This document shows positions 1 to 8,359 of a DNA stretch of 64,000 bases, piece after piece. Source of the DNA: Chryseobacterium turcicum (lineage in GTDB: Bacteria; Bacteroidota; Bacteroidia; Flavobacteriales; Weeksellaceae); assembly GCF_021010565.1 (NCBI RefSeq), contig NZ_JAJNAY010000002.1, positions 806,001 to 870,000 of the forward strand, in the 5' to 3' direction. Made by a program: the position numbers and the translations under genes. Numbering within the stretch: the stretch's first letter is position 1; each line of letters begins with the position of its first letter. A model generated the notes under the pieces. It saw nothing but the letters and a program-made list of their open reading frames with translations. It did no database searches and was not told where the DNA came from.

Positions 1-1
1 G

Positions 2-1639
2 GTGGATGGCGAACAAAATCCAAAAGCGAAAATTGATGGGCGAGTAAAAGTAAATTTGATTGAAAATTTAACGAATGAAGATTTCTACAACGATGTTTCC
101 GAGAAGATGCAGAAAGATATTCAGGAATGCTTAAATAACGGATTCAAATTTTCTGACATTACCATCCTCTGTCGCGGAAATTTTGACATTTTCTCTTATT
201 CCCAGAAATTAGGAAATCTGAAAGTCAATTATCATGGAGAAGAAACGAATATTAAAACGATTTCAGATAAAGGTTTAACGCTAGAATTATCGAATACTTT
301 GAAGGCTGTTGTTGAGTTTTTGAAATGGGAAACCAACCCTAAAAACAAACCTCATCTGATTATGACGATGTTTTATCTCAACAGACTCGGAAGAATCAGC
401 ATGCCGGATTTTACTTTAAATATGAAAGAAATTCTGGCTTTGGAACAACATGAAACAATTATTCAATTCATTGAAGAAAAATATCATGTAAAGCTGAAAC
501 AGGACCATTTTCCAAAATTTAACCTTTATAATTTTATTGAATATTATATCAACGAATTTTCCATAGAACATAAAGAAACTGATTTCCTTCTTAACTTTTT
601 GGAAATGCTTTTCAATTTCACTCAAAATGCCGGAGCAAGTACTAAAGAATTTCTGAAATATTGGGACGAAGAAGCTTCAACGTATACGATTCAGGCTTCT
701 GAAAATATTGATGCCATTCAAATCATGACGATTCACAAAGCAAAAGGACTTGAATTTCCGGTAGTTTTTATTCCGATGATGAATAAAAATCGTGATTCTG
801 AATTCAGCAACTGGTTTGAAACGGATGAGAAATCGGTTTTAAAATCGGTCAACATCAATCAGTTTAGTAAAAACCTTGAAGTTTACGATGAGGGAATAGA
901 AAAATTTAATCAGGAAAATTCTTACAAAAACCTTGTCGACAGACTTTGTTTACAATATGTGGCAACAACGAGACCGGTAGAGCAGTTGTTCTTTTATCTT
1001 CAGAAACAAAATAAAACTTCGAATAATTTAGAAATTCTGGAATTTGTACAGTCTAAAAACCTGCAAGACCTTGATGAATTTGATTTGTATGAAACTCATC
1101 CTGAAATGTTGAAAAAGCAAATTTTCCACAAAAAGTCCGAATTTAAAACGGAAAACATTCAGAACCTCAGAAACGAGCACGAAAATACAAGCGCGATAAA
1201 GATTGCGACTCCGTCAAAAAATTATCAAGTAAGAAATGAGAAAGTAAGAATCGGGCTTTTTGTACACGAATTGCTTTCAAAAATCAATACCGAAAAAGAT
1301 ATTGATAAAGTTTTAGAAACCTATGTTTTGGAAGGTCAAATTACACTCGAAGAAAAGGTAAACATTAAAGACGACCTCAAAAAAATCATCCACCAATATT
1401 CAGAATTTTTCGATGAAAAATGGAAAGTCATCAACGAGAAAGATATTATGATTTCCGAAAGAGGAATCAGTAAAATGTATCGTCCCGATAGAATTTTAAA
1501 AGGTGATGAAGGTTATATTATTGTTGATTTTAAAACCGGAATGGAAACTGAAAAGAATGATAAACAAATTGAAACCTATCAATCTGTTTTAGAACATCTG
1601 GGAATGAAGGTAATTAAAACACAACTAATTTATCTTTAA
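2..1639 (+). CDS. UvrD/RecB-like helicase-nuclease, C-terminal part
   Basis: The gene runs in from beyond the left edge, so its true start is not visible. The 545 residues seen are the C-terminal half of a superfamily 1 helicase fused to a nuclease, as in RecB or AddA, which process double-strand DNA ends for recombination. Helicase motif V lies near residues 240-260 (IMTIHKAKGLEFPVVF) and motif VI near 317-330 (QYVATTRPVEQLF). A PD-(D/E)XK nuclease core lies near 490-513 (YRPDRI, then IIVDFKTG), with the upstream GLFVHELL helix near 418. The P-loop must lie outside the window. A bidirectional hairpin follows the stop. The domain calls are firm; the RecB or AddA subfamily is not settled. Confidence 0.88.
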   Translation: MDGEQNPKAKIDGRVKVNLIENLTNEDFYNDVSEKMQKDIQECLNNGFKFSDITILCRGNFDIFSYSQKLGNLKVNYHGEETNIKTISDKGLTLELSNTLKAVVEFLKWETNPKNKPHLIMTMFYLNRLGRISMPDFTLNMKEILALEQHETIIQFIEEKYHVKLKQDHFPKFNLYNFIEYYINEFSIEHKETDFLLNFLEMLFNFTQNAGASTKEFLKYWDEEASTYTIQASENIDAIQIMTIHKAKGLEFPVVFIPMMNKNRDSEFSNWFETDEKSVLKSVNINQFSKNLEVYDEGIEKFNQENSYKNLVDRLCLQYVATTRPVEQLFFYLQKQNKTSNNLEILEFVQSKNLQDLDEFDLYETHPEMLKKQIFHKKSEFKTENIQNLRNEHENTSAIKIATPSKNYQVRNEKVRIGLFVHELLSKINTEKDIDKVLETYVLEGQITLEEKVNIKDDLKKIIHQYSEFFDEKWKVINEKDIMISERGISKMYRPDRILKGDEGYIIVDFKTGMETEKNDKQIETYQSVLEHLGMKVIKTQLIYL

Positions 1640-1644
1640 TAACT

Positions 1645-1796
1645 ATTTTTTAACCGCATAAGCGACAAAAGATTTTAGTATGATATAAGCTTTTCAAAAG
1701 CAAGCAAAACAAATGATAAAATGAGACTTTTACATTTTGTAAACTTTTGAATTTCTATTTTTCCAATCATTTCTTTTGATACTTTTGCAGTTAAAA
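1645..1796. repeat. 150-bp long-hairpin repeat, copy 1 (MITE-like)
   Basis: Intergenic element starting TTTTTTAACCGCATAAG and ending CTTTTGCAGTTAAAA, so its ends are inverted copies of each other. Inner stretches (CTTTTCAAAAGC side and TTTTGTAAACTTTTGAA side) are also inverted, so the whole element can fold into one long imperfect hairpin. A second copy lies reversed at 38032-38181. By eye the two agree at roughly four positions in five, with exact runs such as TTTTGTAAACTTTTGAA and CATTTCTTTTGATACTTTTG. It has no coding potential and looks like a miniature inverted-repeat element. Confidence 0.8.
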
Positions 1797-1797
1797 G

Positions 1798-1830
1798 AAT
1801 TTCGGCGACACTTTTGGTGCCGCCGAAATT
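1798..1830. terminator. bidirectional terminator hairpin
   Basis: The arms AATTTCGGCG and CGCCGAAATT pair perfectly and continue inward through CAC/GTG past one mismatch. T-rich sequence follows on the plus strand. The hairpin lies between the convergent helicase-nuclease and ferritin genes, so it probably ends both transcripts. Confidence 0.75.
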
Positions 1831-1849
1831 TTATAATATTAAAAATATT

Positions 1850-2359
1850 TTAAGCTGTAGGATCTGCTACAAAAACTCTTTTCGCCAATTCCTGATCAAA
1901 TAGGTATAATGCAGAAGGATTATCGCAAACCATTTTGATTTTCGTTACATACTGAGAAGCACTTGCCTCCTCTTCTACCTGCTCAATAATAAACCATTGC
2001 AAGAATGAAGTTGTTGCAAAATCTCCTTCTTCATTTGCATTTTTTACAATGTTAAAAATACTTTTAGTTACCGTCTTTTCGTGCGCCAAAGCTTTTTCAA
2101 AAATATCAGTTGCATTCTCAAACTCATGTGGTGGTTTTGCGATTTCACCTAAGATAATTTCGCCACCTACATCATTTAAGTAATCAAACATTTTGTCGGC
2201 ATGCATCAATTCTTCTTTGCTTTGAACTCTGAAGTAATTGGCAATTCCGTCAAGATCTTTTGCTGAAAACCAAGCAGACATAGAAAGATAATATTGAGCC
2301 GCATATTGCTCGTGCGCGATTTGTTCGTTTATTAGCTGTGCAATTTTTTCACTTACCAT
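1850..2359 (-). CDS. ftnA: ferritin (FtnA type)
   Basis: Non-haem ferritin of 169 residues, expected to form a 24-subunit shell that oxidises and stores iron in the cytoplasm. With the start at 2359, the iron ligands fall at the numbering of E. coli FtnA: Glu17, Glu50, His53, Glu94, Gln127 and Glu130. I chose this ATG (MVSEKIAQL) over one ten codons upstream because the upstream residues do not belong to the family and because it sits 17 bases below a TAATTTTG promoter box. The gene appears to be a single transcription unit. No haem-binding methionine of bacterioferritin type is obvious. Confidence 0.93.
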   Translation of the reverse strand: MVSEKIAQLINEQIAHEQYAAQYYLSMSAWFSAKDLDGIANYFRVQSKEELMHADKMFDYLNDVGGEIILGEIAKPPHEFENATDIFEKALAHEKTVTKSIFNIVKNANEEGDFATTSFLQWFIIEQVEEEASASQYVTKIKMVCDNPSALYLFDQELAKRVFVADPTA

Positions 2360-2376
2360 AATAAAAAATTTATACT

Positions 2377-2384
2377 CAAAATTA
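2377..2384 (-). promoter_or_regulatory. -7 promoter box of ferritin gene
   Basis: TAATTTTG on the minus strand matches the Bacteroidota sigma-A -7 consensus TAnnTTTG and lies just upstream of the ferritin start. No TTG box is seen at the expected distance, so the assignment rests on one element. Confidence 0.45.
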
Positions 2385-2440
2385 CGCATTAAAAGGCAAA
2401 TTGAAAAATTTTCACAAAATTTAGATTTAGATTGAATATA

Positions 2441-2468
2441 AAAAAGGACAGAATTACTTCTGCCCTTC
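2441..2468 (-). terminator. terminator after the DUF4890-like gene
   Basis: On the minus strand AGGGCAGAA and TTCTGTCCT pair across GTAA with one G-U pair, then a run of six T follows. It lies just below the stop of the gene at 2507-2962. Confidence 0.75.
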
Positions 2469-2506
2469 TAACATTAAAAATCAAAATTACAAATTTTCAC
2501 ATTTGC

Positions 2507-2962
2507 TTAAATTGAAGCTCCAGACTGAGGTTTCGCCATCATTTTTCTATCGTGTTTCATACCTCTTTCTTTCATCATCGCTTTTCTTTCTTCCATTTTA
2601 GCTTTTCTTGAAACCTGCCATTTATCATATTGTTCAGGAGATAAGATAGTTTTCATCTCATTATCCATTTGCTGTCTTTTGGCTTTCATTTTTTCCATTT
2701 TAGCCTTTCTTTCGCCTTTGTTTTTTTCAAACTCGGCTTTCATATCAGCTTTACGCTTTTCTTGTAGGTTTTTTATTTTTGCTACCTGAGCTTCATTCAG
2801 GTTGAGTTCTTTCTGCATTTCATTTATTCTTTCCTGCTGCTTCAGCTCCATTTTTTTATGCATTTCTTCTCTGTTGATTTTTTTATCCTGAGGATTTGCT
2901 TGTTGTGCCATTGCAAAACTTCCTGTTACGATAAAGGCTGCGGCTAGTACTAATTTTTTCAT
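2507..2962 (-). CDS. secreted Lys/Met/Glu-rich protein (DUF4890/Spy-like)
   Basis: Protein of 151 residues with a clear signal peptide (MKKLVLAAAFIVTGSFAMAQ, cleavage after about residue 19). The mature part is almost entirely charged and helical, with a repeating pattern of lysine, glutamate, methionine and arginine. The segment LNLNEAQVAKIKNLQEKR near residue 52 and the ILSPEQYDKW segment near 107 match the helix pairs of DUF4890 and Spy/CpxP-like periplasmic proteins. A chaperone or metal-related role is possible from that resemblance but is inference. It is a single gene with its own terminator. Confidence 0.72.
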   Translation of the reverse strand: MKKLVLAAAFIVTGSFAMAQQANPQDKKINREEMHKKMELKQQERINEMQKELNLNEAQVAKIKNLQEKRKADMKAEFEKNKGERKAKMEKMKAKRQQMDNEMKTILSPEQYDKWQVSRKAKMEERKAMMKERGMKHDRKMMAKPQSGASI

Positions 2963-3084
2963 GTGCTTAAATTAATTAATTGTTTTGTTATATCTTTTTG
3001 ATACAAAATCTCGCAACAAGTTAAAAGTGAAATTCATAAAAATTGTTAAATTTAATTATTAATTATTCGTTAATTTTTTAAAAT

Positions 3085-3116
3085 AAAAAAGAGAGTAGAT
3101 AATAAAATCTACTCTC
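3085..3116 (-). terminator. terminator after the Tyr/Asn-rich protein gene
   Basis: A perfect ten-base stem, GAGAGTAGAT with ATCTACTCTC, followed on the minus strand by TTTTTTATT. It lies 29 bases below the stop of the gene at 3145-4116. Confidence 0.85.
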
Positions 3117-3144
3117 AACACCACTCAAATATAATATATAAAAA

Positions 3145-4116
3145 TTAATTTCTTACTAAATTCCCTCGGAACCCTGAATTTCTTCCTTCACTAGAATTAT
3201 TCTGTTGTCTCGGTGCATTATTTTGCTGTCTCGGGCTCGAGTTTTCTCTTTGTGGCTGAGATCTGAAGCCTCCATTTCCATTATTTCTTGGGGAATTGCT
3301 TTCAGGTCTTGGTGACGCTTCTCTTGGTCTTTGGCTTCCCTCATTTCTTCCATTATCATTTCTGAATCCGCCATTGTTTCTCACTCCTCCATTTCCATTA
3401 TTGTTTCTAATTCCGTTGTTCCCGTTATCATTTCTTACGCCATTATTAGAATCTGAATTTCTAAAACCGCCAGAAGAACTTCCTTTTCTTACACCACCAA
3501 CATCTCTTGATCTTACAATATTCAATGTTGGGTTATCATTTCTGCGGAAGCTACCTCTGTCTACTCTATAAATATTAATATTCACATTTCTATATCGAGG
3601 CATTACCCTGTATGTCGGAACATAATGCGATCTTCTATAATTTTGGAAATATATAATCGGGCTAGAACCGTGATAATAATTGTTTTGGAAAACTACAAAA
3701 ACTCTTGGCCCCAAAATTCTTTCCATTGCATAAAATCTGTCATAATACCATCTGTCTGGGTTGTAACGGTAAAAATTATTCCACGAAGCAAAACTTGAGT
3801 ATAAATTATTCAGATACATAATCTGATCAATTTGCCAACGGTTTAATCTGTGTTGCGCAAAAAATCCGTTCCAGTTGATATTGATGATACTCTGTCTGTA
3901 ATCGTTGTAATAGCTCTGATAATAATCTGTAGGATAATAATCCTGAGGATAATTGTAGTAATAATCATCTGGAAAATAATTTCTGTCATCATCATCATTG
4001 TAGTATCCATCATTATTTCCGTAAGATCCATCGTTACCCCACCCATTATTTGGGTACTGCTGAGCAAATGATAACGTTGCTAAACTTAGTGCAAATCCTA
4101 TAAATATATTTTTCAT
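3145..4116 (-). CDS. secreted low-complexity protein, unknown function
   Basis: About 323 residues. I chose the ATG at 4116 because it opens a good signal peptide (MKNIFIGFALSLATLSFAQ); the reading frame stays open upstream but adds nothing secretory. The mature protein has three parts. The first (about 20-80) is rich in Tyr, Asn, Asp and Gly. The middle (about 80-190) is more ordinary and contains WQIDQIMYLNNLY. The tail, from about 200, is a disordered Arg/Asn/Gly/Ser/Pro/Gln region with repeated GGVRNN-like units. No enzymatic motif is visible. The tail composition suggests a surface or periplasmic protein with a flexible basic end; the function is unknown. Confidence 0.7.
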   Translation of the reverse strand: MKNIFIGFALSLATLSFAQQYPNNGWGNDGSYGNNDGYYNDDDDRNYFPDDYYYNYPQDYYPTDYYQSYYNDYRQSIININWNGFFAQHRLNRWQIDQIMYLNNLYSSFASWNNFYRYNPDRWYYDRFYAMERILGPRVFVVFQNNYYHGSSPIIYFQNYRRSHYVPTYRVMPRYRNVNINIYRVDRGSFRRNDNPTLNIVRSRDVGGVRKGSSSGGFRNSDSNNGVRNDNGNNGIRNNNGNGGVRNNGGFRNDNGRNEGSQRPREASPRPESNSPRNNGNGGFRSQPQRENSSPRQQNNAPRQQNNSSEGRNSGFRGNLVRN

Positions 4117-4176
4117 TGGGTTAATCATTAATTGGGTTAATCTCAGAACTTTCATTCTTATCTTTTGGATGTAGAT

Positions 4177-4214
4177 AAAAAAAAGAAGTTAAATCAAGGG
4201 ATAAAACTTCTTCT
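4177..4214 (-). terminator. terminator after malQ
   Basis: On the minus strand AAGAAGTT and AACTTCTT pair and are followed by eight T. The hairpin sits between malQ and the next gene in the same direction. Confidence 0.7.
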
Positions 4215-4256
4215 TAAATATTTTTAATGAATTGATTTTCAGACCTATAATTTTAA

Positions 4257-6902
4257 TTATTTTCTACCACTTTCATGAATCCAATTTGAAATATTTTGAT
4301 TAAACTCTAAATTATCTGTTAAATTCTCAATATTTATATGCATTCTGTAACGCCAATAGTGTGGAAATACTGCAGGATTATTAATTCTCTCATTATCAAT
4401 CTTTGGATTGACTAAATTCTCATCCATTGCAAAGAACTCCTGAATTGGAAAAATCGCCAACATCGCATCGTTGTAAAGATGCTGCTTCATGATAATTTCA
4501 GCCAAATAAGGCTCTAAATCATCAGGCGCTTTTCCCTGTTGATTCAATTGTTGGTTAAAATAAGTTTGCGTTACCTGGGGGTTTTCTTTCCACCATTGTC
4601 GAAGCGTAGAGCTATCGTGAGAAGAGGCCGTTACCACATTCAAATATTTTGCTTTTTTAGGATTATAAAACGGAATATTCCCTGAAGGCATTCTCTGAAC
4701 TTTTAGCGCAACAATCGCCAATTCATCCATCACTTCAGGGATACAATCGGGAATCATTCCTAAATCTTCACCGCAAATCAACATATCTGTTGCATTTAAA
4801 ATGACAGGAAGTTTTTCCATTGCTTTTTGTTTCCACAAATAGTCTTGTCTTTTAAAGAAATAATCCTGATAAAGCTCGTAAATAGACCTTCTTTCTCCAT
4901 CAGAAAGATATTGATATGATTCTGTTTTAAAAGCATTAAATCTTGGATGATAAACCGTTTTCCCATTTTTTTCTTCAGTTAAAAACAAAACATTTGCACA
5001 TAGTGAAGTCAATTTTTCAGAAATATCTTCAGGTTTATCTTTAAAATAATCAACTAATTTTCTTTGAGTATTAAACTGTTCTTTAAATTGATAATTTCCG
5101 TTAGAGTTTTTATTGATAAACTCTAAAGCTTTAAAGGTTTCTTCTCCAAAATATTTCCACAAAATCTCATCATTGATAAACGGGTTACAATATCTTTCAA
5201 AATCGAACGGAATATGTCTCGCTTTAAATTCATCAAAAAGTACCGGCACTGCAGGATAAAAATATCCTAAAATACCCTGAGTCGCAGAAATAGGCATTCT
5301 CCAAATTCTGAAAAACCCTAGAATATGATCAATCCTCATCGCATCAAAATACTGTTCTAAAGCTTTGAATCTGTTTTTCCACCATCTGTAATCGTCTGCT
5401 TTCATCGCCTCCCAATTGTAAGTCGGAAATTCCCAATTTTGTCCGATTTCTGTAAATTGATCTGGCGGAGCTCCAGCCTGAAAATCCATACCAAACAAAT
5501 CTGGTTCTGCCCATGCTTCTACAGAATATCTGTAAATTCCGATTGGCAAATCTCCTTTTAACGAAATTCCTAAACGATGAATATAGTCAAGAGCATCTTT
5601 CAACTGTTTATGAAGCTGAAACTGTACCCATACATGCAGCATTGAAGCATCATAATCTTTATTTTTTGGTGAGAAAAATGGTGAAATTTTACCTGCTATA
5701 TATTTTTTGTGGGTTTTCCATTCTGTAAAATTTGGGGTTTTATATTTGTCTCTCAACACACAAAACGCAGAATAAGGCAAAAGCCATTCTTCATTATCTT
5801 TTATGAATTTTTTAAAATTTCTGTCTTTATAAATCTTCTCTTTTTCAATAGTAAAAATAGTTTTAAGATATTTCCATTTTGCGGAAATCACCTTTTCGTA
5901 ATCAATTAAATCTAAAGAATTTAATGCTAATTTTTCAGCTTGGTATTCTTCAACTAATTCATTCGGTAAACTAAAATATAAGCTTTCAATTGAAATATAC
6001 TGCGGATGTAAAGCGTAAACGGAAACTGCGGCATAAGGATACGAATCTGTCCATGAATAATTAGCAGTGGTATCATTAATCGGTAAAACCTGAATAATTC
6101 CTAAAGAAGTTTTGCTTGCCCAATCTGCCAGTTTTTTTAAATCTGAAAATTCTCCTACTCCGAAACTATTTTCGGTTCGTAATGAAAATACAGGAACTGC
6201 AACTCCTGCATCGTGATACATTTGATAAGACTTAAACCTGAAATAATGATTGGCAACAATCTGCAAAACATCTTTCTGCAGATTAGGAATTGTTGATCTG
6301 TTTTCACCGTTTTCTATATCAATTATTTTTCCTTCTGTTTGATTGAAGATTGCATATTTATATTGAATCAACTGAATTTCCGGAATATCAACAGAGGCTT
6401 CCCAAATTCCGAAATCTGTCTGAGATAGATGAATAGCATTTTCATAGCTCCAATTCCCTAAAGAAGCCGTATTTCCTATTAAAACAATTTCCCAATTCGG
6501 ATTATAAATAGGTGCTTCAATTCTGAATACATGAGTATGTTTTTTTAAAACTGCAATTTTTCGTGGAATGAATTGACTGAGTTTATTTCTGAGAATTTTA
6601 TTATTCAAATAATTTTCAGGAAAATTTTTGTTATTCCATTCATCAAAAATTAAAAACTCTTTGTAGTTATGAGAAAAATTCAAATGATGCTGAACAAATT
6701 CTTCACGCAAAACATTTCCTCTTTCATCTTTGAGTTGATATTTATATACCATTGATTTCGAAAAAAAATCTACTTCACATTTCCATAAATCGTCAGCATA
6801 AAACATCATATAACTTCGATTGGCAGAATCTTTTTCATCAATAAGCAATTCTAGTTTTTCGCCGGGTTTTGCATGATATTCAATATTAAAATATAATTTC
6901 AT
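4257..6902 (-). CDS. malQ: 4-alpha-glucanotransferase with two N-terminal CBM20 domains
   Basis: GH77 amylomaltase of 881 residues, which moves maltooligosaccharide segments between alpha-1,4-glucans. Two starch-binding CBM20-like domains precede the catalytic barrel, at about residues 1-110 and 125-235; the second shows NPNWEIVLIGNTASLGNW. The barrel carries the nucleophile Asp near 522 (MRIDHILGFFRIW), the acid/base Glu near 709 (LICGEDLGMIPD) and a third Asp near 758 (SSHDSSTLRQWW). This layout is that of plant DPE2 and its Bacteroidota relatives rather than the short MalQ of enterobacteria. It stands alone between terminators, and the 22.6-kb glucosidase is the only other alpha-glucan-type enzyme nearby. 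Confidence 0.93.
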   Translation of the reverse strand: MKLYFNIEYHAKPGEKLELLIDEKDSANRSYMMFYADDLWKCEVDFFSKSMVYKYQLKDERGNVLREEFVQHHLNFSHNYKEFLIFDEWNNKNFPENYLNNKILRNKLSQFIPRKIAVLKKHTHVFRIEAPIYNPNWEIVLIGNTASLGNWSYENAIHLSQTDFGIWEASVDIPEIQLIQYKYAIFNQTEGKIIDIENGENRSTIPNLQKDVLQIVANHYFRFKSYQMYHDAGVAVPVFSLRTENSFGVGEFSDLKKLADWASKTSLGIIQVLPINDTTANYSWTDSYPYAAVSVYALHPQYISIESLYFSLPNELVEEYQAEKLALNSLDLIDYEKVISAKWKYLKTIFTIEKEKIYKDRNFKKFIKDNEEWLLPYSAFCVLRDKYKTPNFTEWKTHKKYIAGKISPFFSPKNKDYDASMLHVWVQFQLHKQLKDALDYIHRLGISLKGDLPIGIYRYSVEAWAEPDLFGMDFQAGAPPDQFTEIGQNWEFPTYNWEAMKADDYRWWKNRFKALEQYFDAMRIDHILGFFRIWRMPISATQGILGYFYPAVPVLFDEFKARHIPFDFERYCNPFINDEILWKYFGEETFKALEFINKNSNGNYQFKEQFNTQRKLVDYFKDKPEDISEKLTSLCANVLFLTEEKNGKTVYHPRFNAFKTESYQYLSDGERRSIYELYQDYFFKRQDYLWKQKAMEKLPVILNATDMLICGEDLGMIPDCIPEVMDELAIVALKVQRMPSGNIPFYNPKKAKYLNVVTASSHDSSTLRQWWKENPQVTQTYFNQQLNQQGKAPDDLEPYLAEIIMKQHLYNDAMLAIFPIQEFFAMDENLVNPKIDNERINNPAVFPHYWRYRMHINIENLTDNLEFNQNISNWIHESGRK

Positions 6903-6971
6903 CGATGTCTATTTTCCTTAAAAATACGCTTAAAAATTGAAAAACAAGCTGTTACAATATCAAATATTCAT

Positions 6972-7002
6972 TAAAAAACCTTTCCTCAATATTGAGAAAA
7001 GG
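6972..7002 (-). terminator. terminator after the 7-8 kb type IX cargo gene
   Basis: On the minus strand ACCTTTTCTCAATATTGAGG can pair with itself (CCTTT / AAAGG outer arms, CAATATTG inner palindrome) and is followed by TTTTTT. It lies 27 bases below the stop at 7029. Confidence 0.75.
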
Positions 7003-7028
7003 TCTTAAAATATTATAAAAAAGTGAAT

Positions 7029-8192
7029 TTACTTAGTTACTAAAATTTTCTTAGACAATAAGTTTTTACCAGATTCTCCTGTAATGCTCACTACATACGT
7101 TCCGGTCACCAAATTTCTAAGGTGAATCTGTTGATTAAGGCTTCCATCTTTTACCAACAAGCTTGTATTCAACACCGATTTTCCGGAAACATCAAAAATA
7201 TTCAGTTTGATATTTCCTTTTATTGCTTTATCATTTACATTTACGGTAATCGTCTGCTCATCAACTTTAGTTGGGTAGATATCAATATTTGCCAACGTAT
7301 TGACAACGGCAACTCTATCATTCGCAAAATATTTACTTGCCAAATCATAAATATGCAGATTTTGCTCACCAAGAAGTTGTTTTGCTTCGAGATTATTAAG
7401 ATTTAGTTCATACAAAGCAGCTCCTTTTGCACTTGCAATCACCACTTTTCCTTTAGAATTTACAGCAGCTCCATTCACAGAATATGCTTCGGGTAGACCT
7501 GTAATTTTTCCAACGAATTTTGCTTTTAATTCTTTAGTTGAAACTTTAAATACATTTCCAGATGCTGAAAAAACGTAGAAATTATTATCGGCATCGGCAA
7601 TCATATCACCTCCAAAACCAGTTTCCATTGCCGTGAATGAATTTTTACCGTTTGAAGCATCATCCTTAATAATCCCAAGGTCATTTACCACATACTGATT
7701 ATTCTTTTTACTTATTTGAATAAATTGTGTCCCTGAATTATTGATGGCGTAAATATTACCATCATAACCATTCGTCATTCTTGTAATATGTGAATTGATA
7801 TCGCAAGATGTCACTCTCGCAACAGAATTTTCAACTAAAGTAATCTCTTTTGTTTTTTGATTTAAAACATAAATATTAGATGAAAACATAGGCATATACA
7901 CCAAATTATTGCCCGAAGAATCATAAGCTAAAGCCGCCAAAGTCATAGCCTGAGCATGATTATATGAATTTTTGTCTTCAGTAATTGAAGCTTTTCTTGA
8001 TTGAGAAACTACTTTTGCTTCTGAAGAAACATTAAAAATGCTTTCACCGGAAGTTCCATCTGAATTCATCGTACGGAAATCACTGAACTCAATTCTTGGA
8101 GAATTTTTACCTGTCAAAGCAAAAAAATCTTGCTGTGCATTGATTGTATTTCCAAGTAATAGTAAGATAATAGGGAATAAATGTTTTTTCAT
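7029..8192 (-). CDS. type IX secreted protein, beta-propeller-like
   Basis: Protein of 387 residues with a signal peptide (MKKHLFPIILLLLGNTINAQ). The middle (about 80-300) contains short repeats that read like propeller blades: YDSSGNNLVYMPMFSSNIY, GYDGNIYAINNSGTQF, DADNNFYVFSASGNVF and NSKGKVVIASAKGAALYEL. The last 75 residues are a type A sorting domain (IYPTKVDE near its start, then FDVSGKSVLN, GTYVVSI and a Lys-rich end), which directs export through the type IX system to the cell surface or medium. No catalytic residues are recognised and the substrate or partner is unknown. Terminators lie on both sides, so it is monocistronic. Confidence 0.8.
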   Translation of the reverse strand: MKKHLFPIILLLLGNTINAQQDFFALTGKNSPRIEFSDFRTMNSDGTSGESIFNVSSEAKVVSQSRKASITEDKNSYNHAQAMTLAALAYDSSGNNLVYMPMFSSNIYVLNQKTKEITLVENSVARVTSCDINSHITRMTNGYDGNIYAINNSGTQFIQISKKNNQYVVNDLGIIKDDASNGKNSFTAMETGFGGDMIADADNNFYVFSASGNVFKVSTKELKAKFVGKITGLPEAYSVNGAAVNSKGKVVIASAKGAALYELNLNNLEAKQLLGEQNLHIYDLASKYFANDRVAVVNTLANIDIYPTKVDEQTITVNVNDKAIKGNIKLNIFDVSGKSVLNTSLLVKDGSLNQQIHLRNLVTGTYVVSITGESGKNLLSKKILVTK

Positions 8193-8259
8193 GTGTTAAT
8201 TTTTATTTGTAATTGTTTTAGTCTTACTAAGTTAAATAATTTTCTTGAATAAGAGAATA

Positions 8260-8289
8260 AAAAAACTCTCAAAACAAAAGTAATGAGAG
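8260..8289 (-). terminator. terminator after the 8.4-9.8 kb type IX cargo gene
   Basis: CTCTCA and TGAGAG pair across a 12-base loop, with seven T following on the minus strand. Confidence 0.6.
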
Positions 8290-8359
8290 CATTATATTTT
8301 TCGAGCAAACCGAAAATAAGATTTTATCTTTTTTCAATACAACACATCATTCAAAATAT

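Noticed and set aside
1640..1849. Attachment site or tRNA at the helicase-ferritin gap
   Set aside because: The gap is explained by the 150-bp hairpin repeat and a terminator; no cloverleaf or integrase is present.
3843..4071. Ile/Met-rich frames on both strands of the Tyr/Asn-rich gene
   Set aside because: They are shadows of the repetitive TAT/AAT/GAT codons of the real gene.
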